Shown: positions 1 through 9,283 of the stretch, piece by piece | How positions within the stretch are numbered: the first letter of the stretch is position 1 | Layout: each line of letters begins with the position of its first letter | Assembly (NCBI GenBank): GCA_963921195.1 | Contig: OY992540.1 | Location: 129,022,671 to 129,086,670, forward strand | DNA length: 64,000 nt | Source: Pegoplata infirma | Lineage: Eukaryota > Arthropoda > Insecta > Diptera > Anthomyiidae | Direction: 5' to 3' | Notes under the pieces: model-generated | Seen by the model: the letters and a program-made list of their open reading frames with translations, nothing else | Database searches by the model: none | Told to the model about the DNA's origin: nothing | Made by a program: the position numbers and the translations under genes

Positions 1-454
1 TTGCGACCATTTTTGTAGTTTTAATCACATATTTAAATTTCAGGATATATGGGGGGTAGGCGTGTCCTTGCTCCGATTTTTCCAAAAACTCGTTTTTTTC
101 TTGATTAGATAATTTAATGCTTGTGTACCAAATTTCAGAAATCTGCGACCAATATTCTATTTTTGCCCACTCGATATATGGGAACGAATCACTGTGCGTT
201 GTTAGCACCACGAGATAGGTATTTTTAATACCTTTAATCTGATACTACACATGCCTATATTAATTTTGTTTAAATAGGCATAAGTCGTAAAAAACTGAAA
301 AAGGTCAATTTCCCCCCATACAAATCGACCCGCCCTAAAAATGAGTTTGGGCCACTAAAAAAAATACGTGTCGAATTAATTTTCGTTCTTAACAACATTT
401 CCAAATTTCATAAAGATCGGAGGGTGACACCAGGGAGACTTCCCTTGTCAGTTC
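1..454. repeat. Dispersed repeat fragment shared with 25850-26098
   Basis: Bases 198-454 match 25850-26098 almost continuously. Shared landmarks are GTTGTTAGCACCACGAGATA or its near twin, a run of C before ATACAAA, and GGGTGACACCAGGGAGACTT near the end. Bases 1-197 have the same flavour (AAATTTCAG.. GGGGGGTAGGCGTG) and probably belong to the same unit. No coding capacity is visible. The style of repeated phrases such as CCAAATTTCATAAAGATCGG resembles the bodies of the mini-me-type copies at 35.5 kb, but I cannot assign a family. Confidence 0.75.
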
Positions 455-469
455 AGTGAAGAAGTTTCA

Positions 470-870
470 GATTCTGAGAAATTTTTTCTATAGAAGACGT
501 CTCAGATTCTGAGACATTGTCCTACAGAAAGTATTAGATTCTGAGACATTTTCTTGTACACAACGTCTCACATTATAAGATATTTGAAAAAGTCACAGAT
601 TTTGAGACATTTTTCCTATAGAAAAAGCATCAAGTTCATAGATATTTTTCCTATAGAAAAAGTATAAGAAGTATCAGATTCTGAGACATTTTTTCTATAC
701 AAATCGTCTCACATTATTAAACATTTTTCTCGGCTTCGGAGACATATTACCTAAAGAAAAAGTCTTTGATACTAAGACATATTTCCTATAGAAAAACTTA
801 AAGATTTTAAGTTACATTTCCTTTAGAAAAATTCTAAGATTTGTATACGTTTTGGTTTTTTTTTTTTACT
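470..870. repeat. Degenerate array related to the 35-bp satellite
   Basis: A run of imperfect units of the form AGATTCTGAGACATTTTTTC plus TATAGAAAAAGT. It contains the same two dyads (TCTCAGA/TCTGAGA and TTTTTCTATAGAAAAA) as the homogeneous array at 17205-19430. Units vary in length and many are mutated, so this looks like an old, unhomogenised relative. A still weaker relative lies at 13310-13720. Confidence 0.75.
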
Positions 871-1276
871 AACTACTAATTTTCTTACTTAGAGATTGTA
901 CAATTTGCCTCTTATTCTCAATGAGGGTAGATTTGAATATGTATTAATATTTTTGTTTGAACTTTAGCATTTTGTCATTTAAATTCCCTTTGTTACTTGC
1001 AGTATAGGGATTTCATATTTGCTAAATAGTTTTGACAATGGAATCTGAAAAATTCCGAAACACGTGTCGACTAAGTTTTGCAAAAATTACCAACATAAAT
1101 AAATATAAATAAAACAGAAAAATAATTTTTAAAAGATTATTTTAGCTTGAGGTCATATTTCTTTTAATAATCATTACGATTGATATTATCAAAGTAATGA
1201 TTTTCAAGAACCCTTGCAAAATAATGTAAGAGACAAAAAATATGAAAGAAAGTATAAAGTGAGGTTGAGATTGCTA
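871..1276. other. AT-rich spacer, no recognisable feature
   Basis: T-runs and A-runs with no convincing ORF, repeat or terminal structure. The phrase TTTTGACAATGGAATCTGAAAAATTCCGAAACACGTGTCGA at about 1030-1070 recurs in diverged form near 12915-12955, where it is followed by the same kind of AT-rich text. The two stretches are therefore copies of one older repeat. Confidence 0.5.
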
Positions 1277-1543
1277 CACTCAAAATAATAACTCTGTAAA
1301 ATACTCTGTAAAATGACTGTAATCTCAAATCAACAGATATTTGACAGAATTTTCTGTCAAAATACAGATTTAAAGAAAATACTTTGTATTTTGTTGTGAC
1401 AAAAAAACAAAGTTTCCTCTGTTATATTACTTTTTACTTTGTAATCTTAATTTTACAGATAATTAACAGAGTTTTCTGCTAAAATACAGATTTAAGCAAA
1501 ATACTTCGTATTTTTTATAACCACAAAAGTTTTCTGTTTTGAG
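1277..1543. mobile_element. TA-flanked MITE with ACTCTGTAAAAT body
   Basis: Left end TA|CACTCAAAATAATAAC and right end CTGTTTTGAG|TA make a short terminal inverted repeat flanked by TA (1275-1276 and 1544-1545). The inside is almost entirely variants of one word, ACTCTGTAAAAT and its complement (ACAGATTT, TTTACAGA, ACAGAGTTTTCTG). The same word fills 8960-9190. Tc1/mariner-type by TSD only; no protein. Confidence 0.55.
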
Positions 1544-1689
1544 TAGTTTTTCTTGCCAAACATCAAAATTTTATCTGTATATTTTTTTTGTTTTGAGAAA
1601 AAGTAGCAAAAATAAGTAGAAAAGTTAAATTCGACTTTCCCGAATCTATGAATACCCTCCACAATGCATTTTTTTAAAGGTTAGTACAT

Positions 1690-2188
1690 TAGAGCTGCAA
1701 AACTATCGATGGTACTATCGATAGTATCGATAGTTTTATTTTAAAAGGACTATCGATAGTTTTTACCCGATAGCGATACTATCGCCGAAAAAATATTAGC
1801 TTCAAAAAGATTGACACTTGCTGAAAACTTGATCAAAAAGTGAACCGTTGTAAAAATCTTTATATCATTTTGGAATAATTCTACTTTTTGAATTATTAAT
1901 GCGATAGTAATCTCGTGTTAATGTTTTTGCGAAATTTAAGGTCCGAACAGAAGAAGGGCGGCATGGTGGAAGAGCGCCGTAGTGAGTTAAAATAGACTGG
2001 AATGGCAGTGAACGCCAAAAACTGTCATTTGTGTGTTCAGAAGTACCAAGTTGTAATGAAAAAACCGTAATTTTACGCAAGATCTTACAATTCCTTAAAA
2101 TATCCGATACTATCGATAGTATCGATAGTTTAAAAACAAACTATCGAAAATATCGAATGGGACGACTATCGATAGTTTTGCAGCTCTA
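1690..2188. mobile_element. hAT-type MITE (TAGAGCTGCAAAACTATCGA ends)
   Basis: Near-perfect TIRs: TAGAGCTGCAAAACTATCGA at the left and its complement at 2168-2188. The TSD TAGTACAT is perfect (1682-1689 and 2189-2196). The subterminal parts are packed with ACTATCGATAGT. The empty site exists in this same window at 10665-10680, where mini-me copy B has a single GTAGTACATTT on the opposite strand. The middle (about 1930-2050) is unusually GC-rich for the window. An 8-bp TSD and TAG-type end point to hAT; non-autonomous. Confidence 0.92.
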
Positions 2189-4316
2189 TAGTACATTTGT
2201 TAACGTGAAAAAAATAACAATTTTGATTAGAAATATTTTATTTTGAGTAAAAAACTCTCTTTTTGTCTTTTTAAAAAAAATAAATTACTAATTTTTTTTC
2301 GAGTGTAAAATTTTTTTCGAGTGTAATGTTTTTTTTACTGTAAAAATATTTCTGAGTGAATGCACGTACGTATGTACACAAAATATTGTCATTTTTGTAA
2401 AAAAAAAATAACTAAATTTTTTTTTTGTAAATTTTTTTTTGAGTGTAAAATTTTTATTGAGTGTAAAATTTTTTTTGAGTGTAAAATTTTTATCGAGTGT
2501 AATTTTTAAGTTACCAATGCTTTTAAAACTAAACAAGTTTAAAAGCATTGCTTTAAAATTAAACAAGTTTGAAAAGCATTGTTTAGTTACCACTAGGGAT
2601 GCCAAACGGGAAATCCCGAATCCGGAAATCCCGGGATTTTTCGGGATTGGTAAATCCCGAATCCCGGGATTTATATTTTTCAATCCCGGGATTTTTCGGG
2701 ATTTTCCGGGATTGACAAATCCCGGGATTTCGGAATTTTTTGTTAAATTTTGTAGCCAAAATATATTATTTTCCCAGTGCTCATTGTCCGGTGGTGACAA
2801 AATGGATATCATTTGAAAGGTGTTTGAAATATCTTTCAAATAAGGCAAGTTGGGCTTAATTTCTCTTATTCTTTTGTAGTATAATTTAATTTTTAGGGCG
2901 TATTACTTAATATACAGAAGGGTGAATCAAGTTTTCCTTTTTTTCAAATTTAAAAATCGTCGGAGTCAGGGTTTCTTTTTTGACTTGAAAATCGAAAAAT
3001 CCGAACAAATTGAAAAATTTTTTACTTTGTTTGAAACTTTTCGATTTTCGTGTCTAAAAGGAACCCTACAGGTCCAAACGATTTTGAAATTCGAACAAAG
3101 GAAATTTTTTTTAAACCCTAATATAGAATTAGCTTCCAATGTATGCATATGACAAAATTTTTAAGAAGCAGTTAGATTTTGCCGAGAGTTTAATTTATAA
3201 GGGAGCATTTAGTAATCCATTTGTAAAGTTTTTATTTAACAGTTTTAGTTCGTAAATGAGTAAAAGAGAGAGGAGGGGAAAATTTCCCCATTAAATAACC
3301 AAAACAGTCTCTGGAAACCCAAAATCTTTTACCAATTTGTACTGTTGTTAAGCAAATGTCACATTTTTAAGTTGCACCTAGCCATTTCATTTTTCTCGTC
3401 CCGCCACTTTTTGTGGGCGTAGATATAAAAAATTATGTAAATAATGATAAAATTCTGTTACTTAAGCGTAATAAATGCATTTGTAAACATTTATCGTAAA
3501 GGGAAGGAAACTGTTAAAATGTGATTCGCCTACCAATAGGACAATTAATACAAATGTATCGGCGGAGGACATTCCCTCGCAATAAGTTGTAACAAATTTA
3601 TAAATACAATTTTATCATTATTAAAACAAATATTTTATTTCCACGTCTACAAAAGAGACCGACAGAAAAAAAAATAGTTTCTAATCTTTTGAATTCGACT
3701 GCATTGCGTCTTTCACAGACGGATATTGCTCGAATCTATTCAAATCGGTCATAGTTGTTCCTAAATTTTCGGGTTTTCTGTGCTAAATATGTAAAACTTT
3801 ACCATACCCGAGTAAAAAATTTTATATGACGCAATATATAATGATATATGACACAATATATATTAATACACAATTTGATCCGAATAATGGTGGATGTTTT
3901 TGCATTAAAAAAGATCTACTTGTATAAAATATGATTTGATTTCATCCGAGTTTTGACCAGACATTGCCTTATATTGGTGGATCTAATTAGATCTAATTGC
4001 ACAAAAACATATAAAATCCTGGTGTTTTTTGGTTTGGGTTGAGATACGCCACAGGTCAACGATACATTCACCAAACATATAATTTTCAAAAACAAAAAAA
4101 ATGTTTGGGTACGCTTCGAACCAGATAGGTGATATACATAACCCTAACAAGAAATGTTTAGGAACATTTTTAAAAGTTTCTTTTACTTTGCCTAAAAAAC
4201 TTAGAAAATTTTTGGTTAATTGTAAACATCCCGGGTGAAAATGACCATGTATGTTCATATATGATGCATATATGGATGTCCATACAAGTGCATATCCGTA
4301 ATTTGAGGGTACATGT

Positions 4317-5592
4317 TAGAGTTGTCAGTCGATTAAGAATAATTCGATTAATCGATCAAACGAAACCCAACTCTTGTTCGAATAATTCAAAAATTACGAT
4401 TTTCGAATAACGAATAAATCGATTAATTAATGTCGATTAATCGAACAATTTTTTTTAATTAAAAAATTAAATAAATGCTTAGAATTTGATTTATTCTCAT
4501 AAATTTTGAAAGATTTTATACAAAATGTAAGAAAGTTAAAATATATTGTAGCCATAGCCCTGGATAGCACATCCATTATAGAATTAGGGGGAGTTATCAA
4601 GTTTTTAATAAATAATTAAGAAAAAATGAATAATTCTTTTGCATCAGACTTACTAAAACGTATTAAAATAAGAATTAATGAGAGACGTATAAAAGTGTTA
4701 AATACGTTAATAATTTTTCTAAATTCTGGAAATTTTCCGAGCAATGAAAGTTTCTTAAAATATTCTCCAAAAAGCGAAACAAAAGAATATGCGAATAAAT
4801 TATACTCCATTTTATTTAATGTTGAAAGTAATCACAATAATTCAGATAAAAGTATTGAAATAGAGGAAGTTATTAGTAATGAAAATAATAATCTTTTATG
4901 CGAGTTAAATAATTCAATTCAAAGTATTAAAACTTCAGAAAATAAAAAGGACTTTAGCGATATATCAGACCATATGGTATATTTGGAAAAATCTGAAAAA
5001 AGAACAGAAAAAATAGATAAACTTTTTTATGCTCTTCTTACTATTACACCTACTTCAACAATTAGCGAAAGAGTGTTTTCAAAATCTAATTTAATAAAAA
5101 CAAAAACCAAAAATCGTTTGAAAGCAAAACAATTAAGTCAACTTTTATTTTTAAAAGATTATTTCTTAAGAACAACTTAAATTGTCTTATTTGACAAAAA
5201 TTAAAATCATTTATGATATATTTTGTCTGAATATTTCAAATAATAATTTGTATTTGAATTATTTCTCAACAAGTATTAAAATCGACATCCATTAATTAAA
5301 AGTGATCTTAGTTATTAAATTTTTAAGTTTTTTTTAACTTTTAACTATTTTATTTTTAAGTTTTTTATGCATTTTTTCGTTAATAAAAGTTTTAACTTTC
5401 TTATTTTAAGATTTTTTATATGAATTGTTTATTTTTTTGGTTAATAAAAATATTTTTTAAAATAATTTTTTTATTCGTTATTCTCTTCGATTAATCGAAT
5501 AACTTTTGATCTTTAATCGTTTGATCGAACGAGGAAAAACGATTATTTGAATTATTCGAACAAAGTTGAAAGTCGAATAATTGACAACTCTA
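4317..5592 (+). mobile_element. hAT element, internally deleted, with transposase remnant
   Basis: TIRs TAGAGTTGTCAGTCGATTA (4317) and TAATTGACAACTCTA (to 5592, imperfect inner match), with a perfect TSD GTACATGT (4309-4316, 5593-5600). Both subterminal regions are rich in CGATTAATCGA and ATTCGAATAA. It carries the 3' part of a hAT transposase reading frame on the plus strand, which confirms the superfamily independently of the TSD. At 1276 bp it is too short for a full transposase. It is inserted in the CCCGGGTG element. Confidence 0.92.
4626..5180 (+). pseudogene. hAT transposase, C-terminal remnant with dimerisation domain
   Basis: A 184-residue open frame. Residues about 125-180 show the hAT C-terminal dimerisation signature: a hydrophobic helix (KIDKLFYALLTITP), then PTSTISERVFSKSNLI, a basic stretch (KTKTKNRL) and a final leucine-rich helix ending LLFLKDYFLR. 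The first 60 residues are basic and helical, as expected just upstream of this domain. The BED zinc finger and the RNase H-like catalytic core with its acidic residues are missing, so the product cannot transpose. The ATG at 4626 is simply the first in the surviving frame; the native start lay further upstream in the ancestor. In intact relatives this domain mediates transposase multimerisation in the nucleus. The frame is unbroken over 555 bases, which suggests a fairly recent deletion derivative, although AT-rich DNA can keep such a frame open by chance. Confidence 0.88.
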
Positions 5593-6503
5593 GTACATGT
5601 ACATTAATGAACATACATTGTCATACATGAATTTGTATGTAATTTTTTTTTTGTATTTTTTTCCATAAAATGTCTATTAATTGAAATTTTTTCAAATATA
5701 AATAATTTGTACTAATTTATGACACTGATTTTTAATAAAAACTAACGAATATTTTAAAAATATACTTTAGACTTTATGATACTTTAGGATAATCAAAGCT
5801 TCGAAGAATTAACCACTTTTCGAATGAATTCACAAATACATTCGATTTTTATAGTCACTGAATACAATTATCTTAAAATGTCAATATTTCTTGGAATGGA
5901 TTCGATTTTTACCATTAAATCGAATTCTTGTTTATGAGAATTTTAAAAACTGAATGCATTCTTTATTTCATTTATTTATTATTCGTGAGACTTTTAAAAA
6001 TCGAATTTATAAAAACTTACGCATTCAATTTCAAAGTCGAATGAAAAAGAAACCGAATTCATTCTATATTTTAAAATCAAATGAAAATTCATTTGATAAA
6101 TTGCGATTGGGGAATGCAATCATTAAAGTTTAATTCAAAACACCAAATCTTATTAAGGGATGAAATCCTTCGCAGCTCTGACAGTAATACCGTCAGTTCG
6201 AATTTTCTTCTAAATTTGGTTGTTTACGTTAGTGCCGTTTATATCGCCTATAGAGTACAAAAAATATAACCAATCTTGATGTGTGATCATTATTGTCCAA
6301 CCGAACGACTTTTTCAGACTGAACCTATACATGAACTTCGTCCAATTTTGCAAAGTTCTGCCGAACCCAACCTTTAAAAAATTGTTTTTAAGACATGTAT
6401 GCTATGCAGATGCATAGCATTTATGGAGTATGACATATACCTATCCACACATGGTTGCATACATTTACATATATGGAATATTACATTACTTGTGTATGTT
6501 CAT

Positions 6504-7730
6504 TAGGGCGTTTCATCAAAAACTTTTTTTTGGATTTTTGCAACTCTTGAAGCGGAATATGAATTCTTATGGCCTAAAAGATTTTTGAGATTTTTTTCAG
6601 ATTTTTGGAATGTCGGGATCAACTCGCTCAAATCGATTTTATCAAAAAAATGAGGTTATGAAACATAATTTTTTTTATTTTTTGTTCTCTGGTGCCTTTT
6701 TTTAACAAAACCGGATATAATACTTCTTAATGTTGCTAGCCTCCTAAAAAAAAATATTCGCGGTCAAAATAATAACTTCAAGGGTCACTAAGATGACCTT
6801 TAAAGTAAAAATTCAGAATTTCCCGTGTTCCAACCTTAATAATTTGAGAAATATGCAATATATGAACGTAATGATGAATCCGTTAGATAGGTCTTTCTAA
6901 TACCTTTAATTTAAAACCAAAATGACATTTGTCACTTTAGTAGAAATATTAAAAAACCAAGATAAACTCATTTTTTCCCCCATTTTACAGAAAATCGAAT
7001 GGAATCCATTAGTAGTTTTTTGTAAAGTTGAAATAATAAACTTAAAAGAAGTTTTTTTGATTGCAATTAGTGTTTCCAAACCGGAAAACCGGGTTTTTGT
7101 CAAACCGGTTTTTTTAACAAAAAACCTGTTTTTTGGTTAACCGGCTTGGAAACACTAACTACAATCTATAAAAAGTCTTTAAAAGTTATTATTTTAACTT
7201 TACAAAAAAAAACTACCTAATGCACCAGTTCAATTTTCGATAAAATGGGGGAGAAAATTAGTATTTCCCAGTTTTTTATTTTTTTAACATTTCTACAAAA
7301 GTGACAATAGTCAGATTGGTTTTAAATGAAAGGTGTTTTAAAGACCTATCTAACGGATTCAACATGACGTTCATACATAGCTTATTTCTCGAATTATTGA
7401 GGTTAAAACACGGGAAATTCTGAATTTTTACTTTTAAGGTCATCTTAGTGACCCTTGAACTCATAATTTTGACCGCGAATATTTTTTTTAGGAGGCTAGC
7501 AACATTTAGAAGTAATGTATCCAGTTTTGTAAAAAAAGGCACCAGGGGAAAAAAATAAAATAAACTGATGTTTCATAACCTCATTTTTTGGATAAAATCG
7601 ATTTGAGCGAGTTGATCCTGACCTTCCAAAAATCTGAAAAAAATCTCAAAAATCTTTTAGGCCATAAGAATTCATATCCCGCTTCAAGAGTTGCAAAAAT
7701 CCAAAAAAAAGTTTTTGATGAAACGCCCTA
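6504..7730. mobile_element. hAT-type foldback MITE (TAGGGCGTTTCATCAAAAAC ends)
   Basis: A 1227-bp near-palindrome with arms of about 480 bp. The left arm from TAGGGCGTTTCATCAAAAAC is mirrored by the right arm ending GATGAAACGCCCTA. The TSD ATGTTCAT is perfect (6496-6503, 7731-7738). Matching landmarks are TTGCTAGCCTCC (about 6733) and GGAGGCTAGCAA (about 7491). The arms differ by scattered substitutions. No coding capacity. Confidence 0.92.
7068..7157. mobile_element. 90-bp hAT-type mini-element near a foldback centre
   Basis: TAGTGTTTCCAAACCGG faces CCGGCTTGGAAACACTA; the inside is AACCGGTTTTT words. The presumptive TSD is ATTGCAAT/ACTACAAT (7060-7067, 7158-7165; six of eight match). It lies at the loop of the 6504-7730 foldback, so the insertion may have hit the palindrome centre. 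Similar AACCGG words recur at 52915-53040. Confidence 0.65.
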
Positions 7731-8916
7731 ATGTTCATATATGCTCCCATATATGACATACATTTCCACATATTGTTCATATACTATCATACATGGAAGC
7801 ATGTATGAGCATGCATGAACATGTATGAACATACATGGTCATTTTCACCCGGGATATATAGGTTTATATGGAACAGCATAAGCTATATATAATTTTAAGT
7901 TAAATTATACAGAAAAAGAAATTTTGTATTGACCTTCATATAATTTTATATAATTATATCAACCGTAAACCTTTCAATCCGAATCATGATTAAATTATAT
8001 ATTACTACATATGACTGCATTAAAAAAATTTAGAAAATATCTCAGGGATGTATAATCATATATAATTTATTATGTTTGTATCAAGTTATATATTGTAATA
8101 TATGTTTATTTTTACTCGGATAATTATTCAATGGTTATGAATTAATTAAATATTTAATTATAAAAAAATGTATTAAAAATATAACGTAAAAAGGTTTAAT
8201 TTTAATAAATCCCGAAATCTCGAAAAATCCCGAAATCCCGAAAAATCCCGGGATCCCGAAAAATTCCGAAATCCCGAAAAATCCCGGGATCCCGGGATTA
8301 GGATTTTAAAATCCCGAATCCCGGGATTCGTAAATGTCAATCCCGTTTGGCATCCCTAGTTACCACAAATGCTTTTAAAACTTGTTAAAACACGTGGCAT
8401 TTTAGATGAAACTAATCTGAAATTCAGGGTTTTGCTTATAACTTTTGAACCACTGGACCGATTGAGCTGAAATTTAATACCAAATAGACCCGGGGAACGG
8501 CAAAGATACATGCCAAGCTTTAGTAGCCTCCTTATTGTCTTTCGAAAGTTATCGTGTTTTTTATCTCGTAAATTCGCGAAACACCCTTGCCGAAATTTAC
8601 TCTTTTGCTCATAACTTTTGAACCACTGGACCGATTTGGCTGGATTGCAATACCAACCTGACCAGGAAAATGGCAAACATATATGCCAAACTTCAGTAGC
8701 CTCTGTAAAGTCTTTCAAAAGTTAGCGTGTTTTCTACGGACAGACAGACAGACAGACGGACGGACGGACGGACGGACATCGCTAGATCAACTTAAAATCG
8801 ATCGAGGATCATAAATATATATACTTTATGGGGTCCTAGACCAATATTTCGAGGTGTTACAAACGGAATGACAAACTTATATATACCCTCTATCACTAGA
8901 GTGGAGGGTATAAAAA

Positions 8917-9195
8917 GTTATAATTTTTTTTTTTTTTCAGAAATCTTATAAAAATTTTACAAAATAACATGCATTTAACTAAACTCTGTAAATTTCCAGA
9001 GATTTTTCTGTAAATTTTTTTGCATCAAATGCATTTTACAAATATATGTAAATTTACATAGTTTTTTTGCTAAATGGTGGTTTATTTAACCAATATTTTA
9101 CTAGAAACTCTGTAAATTAACAGTTTTTTTGTCCAAATCATTTTACAGAGTTTTAAAGTCAAATTACAGAGTTTTCTCTGTAATTTGCACACAAC
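8917..9195. repeat. Degenerate ACTCTGTAAATT/ACAGAGTTTT repeat block
   Basis: Variants of CTCTGTAAATTTNCAGAG and its complement repeat across 8975-9185, as in the MITE at 1277-1543. No ends could be fixed, so this may be a truncated copy of that element. Confidence 0.55.
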
Positions 9196-9283
9196 AAAAA
9201 ACAGCTCTAAGTTTCAAACAAAATGTCCGACCAAACCATCTCTATTTAATTCAAACATTCTTTCGCATGTAAAGACTGTATAT

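Larger units (their letters stand above)
4230..7853. mobile_element. Element with CCCGGGTGAAAATGACC ends and ACATGTATG body
   Basis: CCCGGGTGAAAATGACCATG at 4230 is exactly mirrored by CATGGTCATTTTCACCCGGG ending at 7853. Both inner flanks consist of CATATATG, ACATACATG and CATGTATGAACATA words. Its body (4260-4308, 5601-6495, 7739-7830) is interrupted by two further elements with clear TSDs. The TSD of this element itself is not obvious. Confidence 0.65.
3808..8119. mobile_element. Possible element with CCGAGTAAAAA ends
   Basis: CCGAGTAAAAAATTTTATAT at the left faces TATGTTTATTTTTACTCGG at the right. Both subterminal zones repeat ATATATGAYACAATATAT-like words. No clear TSD is seen. The ends and body style match the TA-flanked motif-filled family. 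It would enclose the 4230-7853 element. Confidence 0.4.
2594..8358. mobile_element. hAT-type element (TAGGGATGCCAAACGGG ends), 5.8 kb with nested insertions
   Basis: TIRs TAGGGATGCCAAACGGGA (2594 on) and its complement ending at 8358, with a perfect TSD GTTACCAC (2586-2593, 8359-8366). The subterminal zones (2610-2740, 8205-8345) are dense with AAATCCCGGGATT words. Outside the nested elements about 1.45 kb is left, with no recognisable transposase, so this is a non-autonomous carrier. Bases 3190-3230 contain GGAGCATTTAGTAATCC, resembling one end of the Harbinger-type MITE at 49.8 kb. The element sits inside mini-me copy A. Confidence 0.92.
1610..8916 (-). mobile_element. mini-me/DINE-1-like copy A, heavily interrupted
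   Basis: The 5' end is at the right (8916 leftward): GAGTGGAGGGTATA pairing with TATACCCTCTATC as a hairpin, then GTTTGTCATTCCGTTTGTAAC on the minus strand, TATATATA, the GATCGATTTTAAGTTGATCT core and a (GTCY)n tract at about 8736-8776. The 3' end is at the left, near 1610-1670, with the terminal hairpin around CGACTTTCCCGAA and CTACTTATTT. Microsatellite plus conserved core is the published signature of mini-me/DINE-1 in Diptera. Two hAT-type insertions (1690-2188 and 2594-8358) account for most of the length; without them the copy is about 1.05 kb, matching copy B. No protein is encoded. Confidence 0.8.

Noticed and set aside
2288..2848. 186-codon minus-strand frame
   Set aside because: It runs through a GTGTAAAATTTTT low-complexity tract and then across the border of the 2594 hAT-type element, so it cannot be one gene.
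8356..8718. 120-codon frame, minus strand, with a near-identical twin at 9917-10279
   Set aside because: Both frames lie in the non-coding body of mini-me copies A and B. Conservation is that of the repeat; other copies are broken at this point and no domain is recognisable.
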